Positions 1 through 9,395 are shown, counted from the first letter of the stretch. The stretch: 15,267 nucleotides of DNA from Candidatus Altimarinota bacterium (GCA_947373235.1 CANBWW010000015.1:1-15267), one strand, 5' to 3'. The notes: generated by a model from the letters alone, not told the origin. Numbers and translations are program-made.

Positions 1-1457
1 AATCTGATACGATCGGCACTCGGGTGAGTACGAAGTTTTTCAAGTGTTTTCGCTTCGATCTGACGAACACGCTCACGAGTGACTCAGAACTCTTTTCCAA
101 CTTCTTCGAGTGTATGCATCTCACCTCCATCGAGACCAAAACGCATCACGACGATCTTCTTCTCACGAGGAGTAAGAAAATCAAGCATATCGTAGAGGTT
201 TTCTTTCAGAATCGAGAGATTGGTCGCACGCTCTGGAGTGAGGTACTTATCATCTTCGACGAAGTCTCCGAGTGTCGTATCTTCTTCACCACCGACGGGA
301 GAATCCAGCGAGAGAATATCCTGAGAGATACGCATGATCTGACGCACTTTTTTCGCATCCATATCGAGCTCGAGTGCGAGTTCTTCCATAAGTGGTTCAC
401 GCGCAAGTTCCTGAGTCAGGCGACGATAGGTATGATTGAATTTATTAATCGTCTCGACCATATGAACCGGAACACGGATCGTACGAGCCTGATCAGCAAT
501 GGCACGAGTAACTCATTGCCGAATCCACCACGTCGCATACGTAGAGAATTTGAATCCTCGATCCGGATCAAACTTATCCACCGCACGGAAGAGTCCCACA
601 TTTCCTTCTTGTACCAGATCAAGGAGACCAAGACCACGCCCCATATATTTCTTCGCGATCGAAACCACGAGACGGAGATTAGCTTCTGCGAGACGCTTTC
701 GAGCTTCCTGATCTCATTTCTGGATCAAGTGTCCGAGACGGACTTCTTCTTCCGCATTGATCAAAGGGAATCTTCCGATCTCGTTCAAATACATACGGAT
801 CGAGTCATCAGAAATCTCCGAAAGATCGACTTCATCTTTTTTCTTTCCTGCATCTTTAAACATCTCTTCATTATCGAGAGAATCGACAAGTTCTACGTGG
901 AGTTTCGCGAGACGCGAAAAAACTTCATCCATGAGTTCGATATCATCTCCTGGAGGAAGTGCTGTCATGACTTCATCATAGACGAGTTTTCATTCTGCTT
1001 TTCCTTTTTTGAAAAGAAGTTGGATTTCTTCACTCATACCCTCAAGAAATTCCTGAGGAACGGTCACGTCAAGAAATTTTTTGAGTACTTTTTTTCGACG
1101 TTTATCTGTAAAGAAATCCTTCGGAGCGACGTATCCATCTCATTTCTTCTCACCATCCTCATCGTCATCATCAGTTTCTTCGAACTCAAAATCATCATCA
1201 AAGTCATCACCATGAATCACAGGATCTTCTTCAGATTCTCATTCGGAGTTTTCTTCATCAAAACTCACTTCATCACGAAATTCCTTTTGATCGAGAGCGA
1301 TTTTTTTCTGAGATTCTATTTTTTTAGATTTTCAGAGTTCATGATCATCGACATGAGAAGGAAGGGGAATATCTATAGTATCAACATCGATGGCAAAGAG
1401 ATCTACTTCTTCGACAGAAGTATCTTTGACTTCTTTCTTCTTTTTATCTTGGGTCAT
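1..1457 (-). CDS. rpoD: RNA polymerase sigma factor RpoD (sigma-70), 3' end cut by window
   Basis: Primary sigma factor; it directs RNA polymerase to housekeeping promoters. About 485 codons are visible and the gene runs off the window start, just past the region 4 helix-turn-helix. The N-terminal ~210 residues are acidic and poorly conserved (region 1.1-like). Region 1.2 begins near residue 219 (DDSIRMYLNEIGRFPLI). Region 2 follows at about 258-318 (LRLVVSIAKKYMGRGLGLLD, then FKFSTYATWWIRQ). Region 3 contains RTIRVPVHMVETINK. Region 4 holds the helix-turn-helix around residues 452-478 (EVGKEF-G-VTRERVRQIEAK). Seven in-frame TGA codons are present; the one at codon 458 sits at the usual glycine of KEFGVTRERVRQIE. 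The start is the ATG at 1457, 21 nt after the dnaG stop, with no evident Shine-Dalgarno. It is the last visible gene of the ftsA-dnaG operon, echoing the classic dnaG-rpoD pairing. Identification is near certain. Confidence 0.97.
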
Positions 1458-1478
1458 ACGAAGTGTGGAAATTATGAA

Positions 1479-3206
1479 TTAGGATCGAAAAATAGTTTGG
1501 ATATTTTGTTCGCCGGGAAGGATTTTTTTTGCCTTTTCGAGAAAAGTCTGAAAAAGAATCGCTGTATTTTCGGGATGTTCTATTTTTGCTTTTTGATATT
1601 CTTGTCTCAAGAGTCTTTTATGAAGAGACTTGATCGCATCGAGAAATGCTTTCTGGACACTCGTCGCAGAGGCATCTTCGTCGGGATGTATGTTTTCGAG
1701 GTGAAGGGCAATAACCTTCAAAATTTCCCCATCTTCGCTGTCAAGCGGTTTTTTTTGGATTACTTTTTCAAGTAACGAAAAATCCCTTTCGGAAAAAAGG
1801 TCTTCTGGAGTATATCGAAATTCGGTAAAAAACAAATCAAAAAGCTGATAGTTCGAAATATATCCTGCCAGGTAGTCTTCGGAAGAAATGGATTTCTGAG
1901 TTAGTGTTGCTTCTGATTTCTCTCATTCATTGGTATCTGACTTTTCACGCGTACGTCCATACTGGACTTTTTTTTTGTATTCTGCATATATAGCCTCTTG
2001 ACTCACTCAGAGTGCTTGGGACATTTCAGCAATATGGAGCGATATCTCGATCTGAGAACGGATCGGGAGGAGAAATTCGAGACATTTTTCTATGAGCTTC
2101 TTCTTTCCGATGATCGTCGTGAGATCATATTCACGTCCTCATTCGGCGAGATAGAAAGCAATCGGTGTCATTGCCACTTCACGAAGTGCATGGAAGTCAC
2201 CACCGCTTTTGAGGAAATCATCTGGATCTTTTCCATTTGGAATATGGATAATACGAACCTCGATATCTTGGTTCAGGATATTTTCTATAGAAGCAAAAGT
2301 TGCCTTCACTCACGCATTATCTGCATCGAGTGCAAGGTAAACGATCTTCGTAGATCGTTTCAATATACGGATATGATCAGCAGTCAATGCAGTTCCACTG
2401 ATTCCAACGGTATTTTCGATCCTGGCTTGATGGAGCGCGATCGTATCCATCTGTCACTCCACAATATAGACTTCCTCAGTTTTTGCGATCATCTGCTTCG
2501 CAAGATGCATCCCATAGAGGATAGAGCTTTTATCGAAGATATGAGAAGCAGGGGAATTCAGATATTTTGGTAGGGCATCATCGAGGACACGTCCAGTAAA
2601 AGCAACCACATGACCCATAGAGTTCGCGATCGGAAAAGTAATACGACCGAAGAACTTATCTCGCGTTTCTGATAAAAATATTCCGGATTCCATGAGAAAC
2701 TTATGATCAAATCATTTCTCTTTCAAATAATAAAATAAATCTCGAGAGGAAGTCGAACAACCAAGCTGGAACTTCGCAATGGTATCTCGAGAGATTTGCC
2801 GATCAAGAAGATAGTTCAAATATTTTTCATTCTCCTTTTCGAAAAGTGCATGGTGATACCAGAGTGCCGTCTCACGATAAAGTGCATACACATCTTCTCA
2901 TTTTTCTGCTTTTTCCTTTCCATAATCGGTCGAAAGCTCTATCCCGGATTCTTTTGCAAGGATGGAAACTGCTTCTCGAAATTCGACTTTCTCTACTTCC
3001 ATAAGAAATCGGATCGGACCACCTCACTTTCCACATGAAAAACAGTGAGCGATATTTTTCTGAGGAGAAACGATAAATGAAGGAGTACGTTCGCTATGAA
3101 AAGGACAGAGTCACTTATAGTTTACCCCTGCCTTTTTTAGGTTTACATATCGCGAAACGACATCGAAGATATTGATTCGTGATTCGATGTCTTGAGCAAT
3201 AGACAT
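1479..3206 (-). CDS. dnaG: DNA primase DnaG
   Basis: Synthesises RNA primers for DNA replication. 575 aa, close to the normal length. An N-terminal CHC2 zinc finger has C34, H37, C55 and C58 (CPFHSERTPSF, CFSCGKGGGP). The TOPRIM catalytic core shows the conserved glutamate in IVEGQMD (E250) and the metal-binding pair in LALDADNAG (D294, D296), followed by PNGKDPDD. The C-terminal ~170 residues are variable and helix-rich, in the position of the helicase-binding domain. Nine TGA codons occur, including the glycines of YKGLCPF, VEGQMD and DNAG, all expected glycines in this family. The ATG at 3206 lies 2 nt after the stop of the upstream membrane-protein gene, so translation is probably coupled; the TAA at 1479-1481 is 21 nt before rpoD. 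No Shine-Dalgarno is seen. Confidence 0.97.
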
Positions 3207-3208
3207 AT

Positions 3209-4840
3209 TTAATTCTTGATTACAAATTCGATATTATCAAGATTTGATGAGACGCTCGTAAGCCAAAATGGTGAGAACTTGATATCCACTTCCCGTACTT
3301 GTCACGTGTTTATAAGTCGATTGATCGCTTCTGCTTTGGAAAGTCAAGCAACCGTTACTTTCATCTTTCGAGTGAGTTCATTTGCTGCATTTTCAAGGTC
3401 ATAGGTAATACTCGAATTCACTTCCATCGTCGCTTTTATAGAACTCCCATCATCACTCTGAGAAATGATATTCGCAAGATGGAGCGTATCCTCATGCATT
3501 CCAAGATCTTTTTCACGTCCATCAAGAAATTTATCATGAAATACAGTTTTCAGATAAGTGATCACGGCTGTTTTATCAAAAATCAAAGCGTTCACTGTAA
3601 TACTTCCATGAAGCTCCACTTCATTCGCGAGGTCTCAGATTTTTTGTCCAGAAGTTACATCGATCGTCTCTCCAGTCATAGTAACCGAGTCAGCCATGAG
3701 GAGAGAGTAGTTCTCATTTTTCACTTGATTACTATCGCTTATTTTCGCATCAATGCTCGAACGAGCTATTTTCGCTAATTGTTCATGCATAATCCCACGG
3801 AATTTCGTAAGTTCTGGTTCAGTCACGATATGTATCTTTGGATCAGCTCCGCCATCAAAATTGGCTTTTGCCTTTGCATATACTTTATCCCGATTGAATT
3901 TGAGTCCAGGAATGGAAAGATAGGTATCTGTAAGAATATTTCCACGGACTCATATAGTTCTTCCAGCCTCATCAGTCGGATCTGCCTTCACAGTCAACTC
4001 AACCATACCGATCTCAGTAATTCCATTTACAGAATGGGAAGGAGGAACATCGACATATCATTGAGATCGAAAAACGAGACCATCTTCCGTCACAAATCGT
4101 GTATTTGGTTTAAACTGTTGTGGCGCAGTAAGTTCATTGTAGACGATGATCTGTCAAGCTGCGACGGTTGCAGAATTTGGATCGATTGTATCGAGTGAAA
4201 ACTTCATCGTTTGTTCTATAGGAAAAGTAAGGGTCTTCATACGAACCGTATTTTTTCATTCCAAAAACGATCCAGTGCCCTGTGAAAAAATAATATTGGA
4301 ACTCACGGGACGGATAGATATCTGCGGGGTAATATAGATATAAGTTCGGGAAACTGCAAAATGAAAAATAAAAATAAGGAGTGAGAGTGACATGATCAAT
4401 CCCACAACGATCAAAAACATATTTTGTGATCATTTTTTTACTTTATAACTAGGGGTTTTTGTCCTTTTTCTCGTCAAAAAAAAGTGTATATAGGCAAATC
4501 ATCTTTTGATTTCATAGATAAAATATTGCCACGCGGTGAAGTTATGCTTGATGATATTTTGTTTCGAAAACTCACGATCAAATTCTGCCAAAATACCAGA
4601 AACAGAAGCTCCTATACCAAGAGATCTTGCCATTTCTACTTCATATTCATGCTTCAAAAGAAGGTTCACTTCATCTGGACGAAATCGTTTTTTTATAACC
4701 AAAAAAACATCTCGAGTTAAAGGAAAAGAAATATTTGCCATATCGACCGTCAAAGGAAGTTTTGCATCCTTGAGATTGATTTCTATAAGCTTCAAAGCTG
4801 AAACCAAAGAGAGATCTGCAGGAAGAATCAGTTTAGTCAT
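3209..4840 (-). CDS. Single-pass membrane protein with baseplate-J-like extracytoplasmic domain
   Basis: 543 aa, function unknown. Residues 1-113 form a soluble alpha/beta-looking domain (MTKLILPADLSLVSALKLIE). A basic stretch follows (TRKRTKTPSYKVKK), then one membrane helix at about 142-164 (FLIVVGLIMSLSLLIFIF). By the positive-inside rule the N-domain is cytoplasmic and the remaining ~380 residues lie outside. The ectodomain has a pattern I associate with baseplate J/gp47-like domains in other CPR proteins: GQIIVYNE, then a 'TRFVTEDGLVFRS' strand, then VDVPP, V(E)LTVKADP, a glycine-rich turn, YLSIPGLKF and FDGGADP. The C-terminal ~200 residues are predicted alpha/beta with no family I recognise. 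Nine TGA codons are read as Gly. The ATG at 4840 overlaps the ftsA-like stop by 8 nt, and the TAA at 3209-3211 is 2 nt from dnaG. The domain match is from memory of the motif pattern, not a search; the topology is firmer. Confidence 0.8.
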
Positions 4841-6038
4841 AGTTATATAAAACGTAACGAAGAATACGAATAACTGGATCTTTTTTTATCAATAAAAGTT
4901 CGCGGGCAAGGAGGGAAAGTGCGTGAGTTGTAGGAAATTCCTTGTGCTCTTCTTGTTTTTCGAGAAGGGAAGAGAGCTTCATAAATCGAAATTTATGTGG
5001 ATAATTTTGTTTGAGTTTCTTTTCGAAAAGACCAGAAAGCCAACTCGAATCAAATATACCACCAGTAACAAAAATATTTCTCAATGAATCGATCTTCTTT
5101 TCTGAAGACACAAGGGAAAGAAAAACATCAAAAATGTAATCTTCATATTCTCCATAAATCCGCTCGTACACTTCCTTTTTTTCTTTTGATTCTGATCAGG
5201 AAAGTATATTTTCTATTTCTATATATGGACATTCTGGGAGTTCCACAGCAAGCATATCCAGAAGCATTTTTGTACCAAAAGGGAAGGTTTCAAAATGGAT
5301 GATTTCATTGTCTTTTTCCAAAAGAATCGTCGTGTGCATATAGCCAATATCTATATATGCATTATTTTCATGTGTATAATCAGAAGATTCGATGGATTTT
5401 GGAAGTAAAAGTGGAAGTGGGATCAGTGAGATAATTCGTTTCTGGAGACTTCCGACGATCGACCGCATAACATTGAATTCTGCTGACGTACAAAAAACAT
5501 TCAGAACCGTAATTCGGATAAGTTTTCATTGAAATCAGATAGGATTTTTCACTCGTTTTTCATCGATCGATATCGAAGTCAGCGTACTCGAGAGAAGTCG
5601 GATATCGTCACTCGAAAGACCATATTGATGTTTTGCTTTTTCTTTGGCACGAAGATGAGAATCATATTCTATTTTTTCGATCATCGTATCGATCTCTTGC
5701 ATCGTGATGGAAACTTCTGAATCAGAACGGATGTATTGAGTAGAAATAATATCATAAATACACATTTCTGGTGAAAATCCGAGAATAATATCATCAGGAA
5801 TAGTTTTTGCATTTTTCGAAGCATCATGGATCGCGCGTTCGAGAGTGAGTGCAACTCACTGCATATCACTCACGACTCACATATCGAAACTCTTTCTATT
5901 TTGTCGGACACTCGCACTTCACTCAAGAATAACACTTCCTTCCTTGAGAGAATAAAGAGACGCACGAACTCGATACGATCCGAGGTCGATAGCAATAAAG
6001 CGATCATAATCATGGATGTGAGAAACTCGAAAACTCAT
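4833..6038 (-). CDS. ftsA: FtsA-like actin-fold ATPase
   Basis: 401 aa, slightly shorter than typical FtsA, the membrane tether of the FtsZ ring. Phosphate-1 motif: FIAIDLGSYRVRASLY (residues 14-29). The FtsA-type start of domain 1C follows (ILEGSASVRQNRKSFDMG, then VALTLERAI), then the FtsA signature KNPIGFQGKLIRITV, equivalent to the NPIGM-G-RLE strand of the 1C domain. Phosphate-2 is AYIDIGYMHTTI (D230). The adenosine motif is IFVTGG (325-327). The last 15 residues (DPVIRILRYVLYNYD) look amphipathic, like the FtsA membrane-targeting helix. Six TGA codons include the glycine of NPIG. The start at 6038 (MSFRVSHIH) is the first in-frame ATG before the phosphate motif; no Shine-Dalgarno is visible. 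It is the first gene of the minus-strand operon. PilM, a relative, is the main alternative, but the NPIG strand and C-terminal helix favour FtsA. No ftsZ is in the window. Confidence 0.85.
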
Positions 6039-6166
6039 GAAAATACGGAGAAAAATCAAGGTGCAGGATATGTAAAAACAAAAGAAAAGCAAGACTGAGG
6101 CAAAATTTGCAAAAAAATAAAAAATACGGTAGACTTCGCATATAAATCACAAAAAGTCTCCTCCAT
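6039..6166. promoter_or_regulatory. Divergent promoter region between ftsA operon and mscS
   Basis: This 128-nt AT-rich gap separates two outward-facing transcription units and must carry both starts unless genes further away drive them. For mscS, a -35-like TTGCAA (6107-6112) and a -10-like TAGACT (6130-6135) are 17 nt apart; a TATAAA at 6141-6146 is an alternative -10. For the ftsA operon I see no convincing hexamer pair on the minus strand. These assignments rest only on resemblance to sigma-70 consensus. Confidence 0.4.
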
Positions 6167-7054
6167 ATGGCACGTATAAAAAATCAAAAAAACATCGATC
6201 ATCTCTGGTATCTTGGAAGTTGTATTTTACTGCTCTTTTTTATCATCATCACGTACCATACACTTCTTGCAGGTGATCTCATCAGGCTCAACCCGACAGC
6301 ATGGAAATATGTCGATAAATTTTACATATTTACGTGTTGGCTCATAGGAATTACTATGGTTTCTACAGTTCTCAATTTTCTTTTTGGAGAAATAAAACAC
6401 GTACTTTTTATAGAACATTCAGCAATCAAGAAATTTTTACCACTTATTCGAGTGCTCGTCCTTATGGGAATATGGCTCATAGGACTCAACCTTGCGCTCG
6501 AAGCGATCAATATCGATACTTCTAGCCTTCTAACAAGTGCAGGAATCTGAGGAATTATATTCGCTCTCGCAGGGAAAGATATCATCGCAAATCTTTTCGG
6601 AAGTTTTATGATGATCATGAGTAAAAAGTTCGAAATTGGTGACAAAATCCGCGTAAAAGGAATCGAAGGAATCGTCGAAGAAGTCACACTCGATCATACA
6701 AAAATGATGGCAAGTAATGGAAAAGTGATCTATATACCAAATACATCGATCATTATGGATCAAGTAGAAAACCTGACTCGACGCCGATTTTATACCTATG
6801 AATACCAGATTCCATTCAAAAAAGATGGTCGCACAGCAAAAAGTATACGCGATACACTCATGATGGTAGATGGAAAAATATCAGAATACACACCGATATC
6901 CGTCTCTGTGCGTACAGAAAATACAAACGCCTCTGATTTTGTATACTTTTATACGGTTTGCCTTCCTGAAGAAAATGCTGAATTCGATCGAGAAATGCAA
7001 AATTTTCTTATCGATTTTATCTTCCCAAAAAAGCTCGACGAACTTGCAAAATAG
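6167..7054 (+). CDS. mscS: MscS-family small-conductance mechanosensitive channel
   Basis: 295 aa, close to E. coli MscS length. It opens under membrane tension and releases solutes on osmotic downshock. Membrane helices lie at about 13-35, 52-74 and 88-110. The pore-lining TM3 and the start of the beta domain are highly typical: TSAGIGGIIFALAGKD then IIANLFGSFMMIMSKKFEIG then DKIRVKGIEGIVEEVTL (residues ~123-170). The single in-frame TGA (codon 128, at 6548) gives the glycine of the small-residue AGIGG packing motif in TM3; without recoding the protein would end there. A C-terminal alpha/beta domain follows. No Shine-Dalgarno precedes the ATG. It is divergent from the ftsA operon and 41 nt upstream of mraY. 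The paralogue class within the MscS superfamily is not settled. Confidence 0.92.
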
Positions 7055-7070
7055 AAAAAGAAGCTATACT
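7044..7070 (+). promoter_or_regulatory. Possible mraY promoter
   Basis: TTGCAA (7044-7049) and TATACT (7065-7070) are 15 nt apart, or 16 nt if the -35 is taken one base earlier, a little tight. The -10 ends 25 nt before the mraY ATG. The -35 hexamer overlaps the end of mscS. mraY could equally be co-transcribed with mscS. Confidence 0.35.
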
Positions 7071-7095
7071 CAAATGATCTTTTTGAAAACATTTT

Positions 7096-8139
7096 ATGAG
7101 TAATATCATCTTCCTTTTGAGCTATTTGCTCATTTCTTGCGTTCTCACGTTTGTGTGCATTCCTCCATATATTCGTTTTCTCTACAGGCACAATCTGGGG
7201 AAAAAAATCCGAGAAGAAGGTCTCATCTGAAAAGCTATCGAGTTTTCGAAACTGCATGCTGGAAAAATCGGAACACCGACTATGGGTGGAGGAATTATTT
7301 TATTGGTAGTATTTATTTTAGTCGTTGGATCGATCATTCTGCAGTATTTTTCACCGATTTTCTGAATCGATGTGCACTACTCCCTCTGGAATCGAAATGA
7401 AACCTACCTCGCTCTTTTTACACTTTTTGCAGTTGGTGCCATCGGACTCGTCGATGATTATCTCAACATCAAAGAAATCGGAAGAACAAAATGACTTTCT
7501 GCTCGTGTAAAACTCATCCTTCTTTTTCTTTTTGGAACACTTGGAGCGTTTTGGTTTTATTTTAAACTTGGGCAAACAGAAATCGGTATTCCATTTTTTC
7601 CAAATATAGATCTCGGATACTTCTATATACCTTTTTTTGTTTTGATAATAGCAACGATGGCCAATAGTGTAAATATAACGGATGGTCTCGATGGTCTCGC
7701 TGGATGACTCCTCCTATTCAACTATGCATTGTATGCATTTATATGCTATGATCATGACCTTAAGATTCTTGCCGCACTTTGTTTTATTATCGTCTGAGCA
7801 CTTATCTCATTTCTTTGGTTCAATATAAAGCCAGCCGCATTTTATATGGGCGATCTGGGTGCACTTTCTCTGGGTGCAACCCTCGCTATAATCGCGATGA
7901 TGACGAATACACTCTTGGTACTCATGGTAAGTTGAGCGATATTTTGGCTCGAACTTCTCTCCGTAATCGTACAACTTCTTTCAAAACGTTTTCGAAATGG
8001 AAAAAAAGTATTTCGAATCGCTCCTTTTCATCATCACTTGGAAGCAGTTGGACTCTGTGAAGAAAATATTGTGATGCGATTTTGGATCATAGGGATGATC
8101 CTTGCAGTGCTTGGTGGTGTCATCAGTCGGCTTATTTAG
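7096..8139 (+). CDS. mraY: Phospho-N-acetylmuramoyl-pentapeptide transferase MraY
   Basis: 347 aa integral membrane enzyme that transfers phospho-MurNAc-pentapeptide from UDP to undecaprenyl phosphate, making lipid I, the first membrane step of peptidoglycan synthesis. All family signatures are present: KIGTPTMGG (57-65), the catalytic-site pair in GLVDDYLNIK (D120, D121), NSVNITDGLDGLAGG (190-204), FYMGDLGAL (249-256) and the histidine loop APFHHHLEAVGL (309-320). About ten membrane helices are apparent. Six TGA codons are read as Gly. With the standard code the gene has no long frame, which is why it is easily missed. The ATG at 7096 begins the first membrane helix (NIIFLLSYLLIS); TAG stop. 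It implies that this lineage makes its own cell wall. Confidence 0.97.
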
Positions 8140-8249
8140 TATTATTAAATATAAATATATAAAATAGTAAATATAAAAACTCTGATTGTCTGGTTTTAGC
8201 TCTAGGGAAGGGATAGAGTAGAAAGTCTTTTTCATTTTTCCCATAGAGA

Positions 8250-8275
8250 AAGCATTATTTTATATAAAAATGCTT
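8250..8275. repeat. AT-rich inverted repeat overlapping HU promoter
   Basis: AAGCAT (8250-8255) pairs with ATGCTT (8270-8275). Between them lies the perfect palindrome TTTTATATAAAA (8258-8269). The right arm overlaps the first two bases of the HU -35 hexamer. No T-tract follows, so a terminator for mraY is unlikely; an operator or a simple AT-rich bend is possible. Confidence 0.35.
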
Positions 8276-8301
8276 GCAATATGCTACAACGCGTCTATAA
8301 T
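8274..8301 (+). promoter_or_regulatory. Promoter of the HU gene
   Basis: TTGCAA (8274-8279) and a perfect TATAAT (8296-8301) are separated by 16 nt, preceded by very AT-rich DNA. The predicted transcript starts near 8308, leaving a leader of about 28 nt without a Shine-Dalgarno. The rest of the mraY-HU gap (8140-8335) holds only AT-rich sequence and a weak CTCTA/TAGAG stem at 8200-8218. Confidence 0.7.
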
Positions 8302-8335
8302 GCCCTTGTCCTTTATTTATTAACTTTTTCTCACT

Positions 8336-8608
8336 ATGAAAAAGCAGGATTTCATTAAAGCAGTAGCAGCGAAGGCTGGTCTTTCTCAAGATGCTGTTGC
8401 AAAGTCTCTCACTGGTATGATCGATGTTATTACTAAATCACTCAAAAAAGGTGAAGAGGTAAACGTAACTGGTTTTGGTGCATGGAAGGTTTCTAGCCGT
8501 GCTGCACGTAATGGTGTAAACCCAAAAACTGGTGCTAAGATTCAGATTCCTGCTATGAAGACTCCTGTCTTCCGTGCTGGTAAGACTCTTAAGGAATCAG
8601 TTCGTTAG
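8336..8608 (+). CDS. hup: HU-family DNA-binding protein
   Basis: 90 aa, the standard HU size. A nucleoid-associated dimer that binds and bends DNA. The N-terminal helical half (MKKQDFIKAVAAKAGLSQDA) leads to the core GFGAWKVSSRAARNGVNPKTG, whose NPKTG is the HU beta-arm motif carrying the intercalating proline. It ends KTPVFRAGKTLKESVR. Every glycine I checked is GGT and none is TGA, unlike most neighbours, and the gene uses CGT arginine codons, so it looks optimised for high expression. It has its own strong promoter and terminator, so it is monocistronic. Start ATG 8336, stop TAG. HU versus IHF cannot be fully separated by eye, but the length and arm fit HU. Confidence 0.96.
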   Translation: MKKQDFIKAVAAKAGLSQDAVAKSLTGMIDVITKSLKKGEEVNVTGFGAWKVSSRAARNGVNPKTGAKIQIPAMKTPVFRAGKTLKESVR

Positions 8609-8623
8609 TCTCTCCTCTATAAC

Positions 8624-8652
8624 AAAACACTCCAATTTGGAGTGTTTTTTTA
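8624..8652 (+). terminator. Intrinsic terminator after HU
   Basis: A 10-bp stem, AAAACACTCC (8624-8633) with GGAGTGTTTT (8639-8648), a 5-nt loop and an uninterrupted T-run, 16 nt after the HU stop codon. A textbook Rho-independent terminator. Confidence 0.9.
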
Positions 8653-8670
8653 TGAAAAAATATGGATATT

Positions 8671-8699
8671 TTGCTTTTCTGAATAAGATATGTTATAGT
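8671..8699 (+). promoter_or_regulatory. Extended -10 promoter of the RsbW-like gene
   Basis: TTGCTT (8671-8676), a 17-nt spacer and TATAGT (8694-8699), with TG at 8691-8692 making an extended -10. The predicted leader is about 50 nt. It contains an 8-bp hairpin, GATTTCTT (8715-8722) with AAGAAATC (8728-8735), loop TTTCT, between promoter and start codon. Confidence 0.5.
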
Positions 8700-8758
8700 T
8701 TTTACGAATACATAGATTTCTTTTTCTAAGAAATCAATTGGTTTCTAATTTTTTATTC

Positions 8759-9388
8759 ATGGAAAGAATCAATATATCGAATCTTGATTATATAAAAGGC
8801 CTAGAAACCCTAAAAATCAATACTCCTGATACAAAACATATCGATATCCATATTGATTTTTGAGTGGACCACAGTCAATCAAAGATTATACGTGACTACG
8901 TAGGATTTTTATTTGATTCTAATGGAATTGTAGCACCTTGGAGAGGTAGATTTATACTCATAACTGATGAGCTGATTAATAATGCTATCGAGCATGGGAG
9001 TGTTTGTGGTGATATCGATAGTTGTATTATCCATGCGGAACAAGATAAGGCTGGATTTTTTTCGATCAATCTCGAAGTACATGATACTGGGAAAGGAAAA
9101 GATGCAGAAATCGGGAAAGATATGATCGCAGTAAAAATCAGTCACACTGAAAAAGAAAAGGAAGATGGAGGAATATATATGGAAAAACGTGGTCGTGGAC
9201 TTTTTTCGATCACAGAAAAACTCGTCGATAAACTCTCCTTTGCCCACAGTCCACAGTGATGACTCGCCGTACGCATAGAAAAAAATATATCACCAGAAGA
9301 CTATGCACCTATAAAAAAAGAAGAGCAGTATGTTCCTATGGTAGAGATAGCCCATGATAGTCAGCCTATACCAGTAATAACTGAATAA
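8759..9388 (+). CDS. RsbW/SpoIIAB-type HATPase domain protein (possible anti-sigma factor)
   Basis: 209 aa. A GHKL ATPase of the small serine-kinase anti-sigma type. N-box: TDELINNAIEHGS, with the Asn and His pattern of the ATP site. G1 box: EVHDTGKGKDAE (DxGxG). G2-like box: EKRGRGLFSITEKLVDKL. Strand pattern and size match RsbW/SpoIIAB/BtrW rather than a full sensor kinase, and there is no membrane or dimerisation domain. The last ~35 residues (after AVRIEKNIS) are a polar tail. Three TGA codons occur: codon 35 and a tandem pair at codons 167-168 (9257-9262). The ATG at 8759 was chosen because the reading frame is open and in phase from there; starting after the first TGA would lose 35 residues. 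By family it could phosphorylate an anti-anti-sigma partner, but none is in the window. It could also be a general phosphotransfer ATPase. Confidence 0.8.
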
Positions 9389-9395
9389 AGAATAC

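Noticed and set aside
24..1775. 583-codon open frame on the plus strand
   Set aside because: It is antisense to rpoD and the end of dnaG, whose minus-strand translations match known families residue by residue. The plus frame stays open only because of codon composition, and its product is Phe/Ile/Arg/Ser-rich with no recognisable domain.
1998..2573. 191-codon plus-strand frame
   Set aside because: Antisense to the TOPRIM and C-terminal part of primase; no family features.
3299..3778. 159-codon plus-strand frame
   Set aside because: Antisense shadow of the membrane protein gene; the product is His/Ser/Ile/Arg-rich, typical of a shadow frame.
4134..4433. 99-codon minus-strand frame with aromatic-rich product
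   Set aside because: Out of frame with the 543-aa membrane protein that reads continuously through here once UGA is glycine.
3209..4840. Prophage or contractile injection system suggested by the baseplate-J-like domain
   Set aside because: The protein has a membrane anchor and sits among housekeeping genes; no tail, sheath, tube or capsid gene is nearby.
84..6038. Apparent pseudogenes: many short consecutive minus-strand fragments of sigma factor, primase and FtsA
   Set aside because: The breaks are all TGA in one constant frame and sit at glycine positions; reading UGA as Gly gives full-length proteins, so no decay is implied.
7137..8060. Several small frames on both strands across 7096-8139
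   Set aside because: They are out-of-frame shadows of mraY, whose true frame contains six TGA codons and therefore has no long standard-code ORF.
8181..8235. Possible small RNA or tRNA in the mraY-HU gap
   Set aside because: Only a weak 5-bp stem is seen; no cloverleaf, no anticodon arm and no T-loop sequence.
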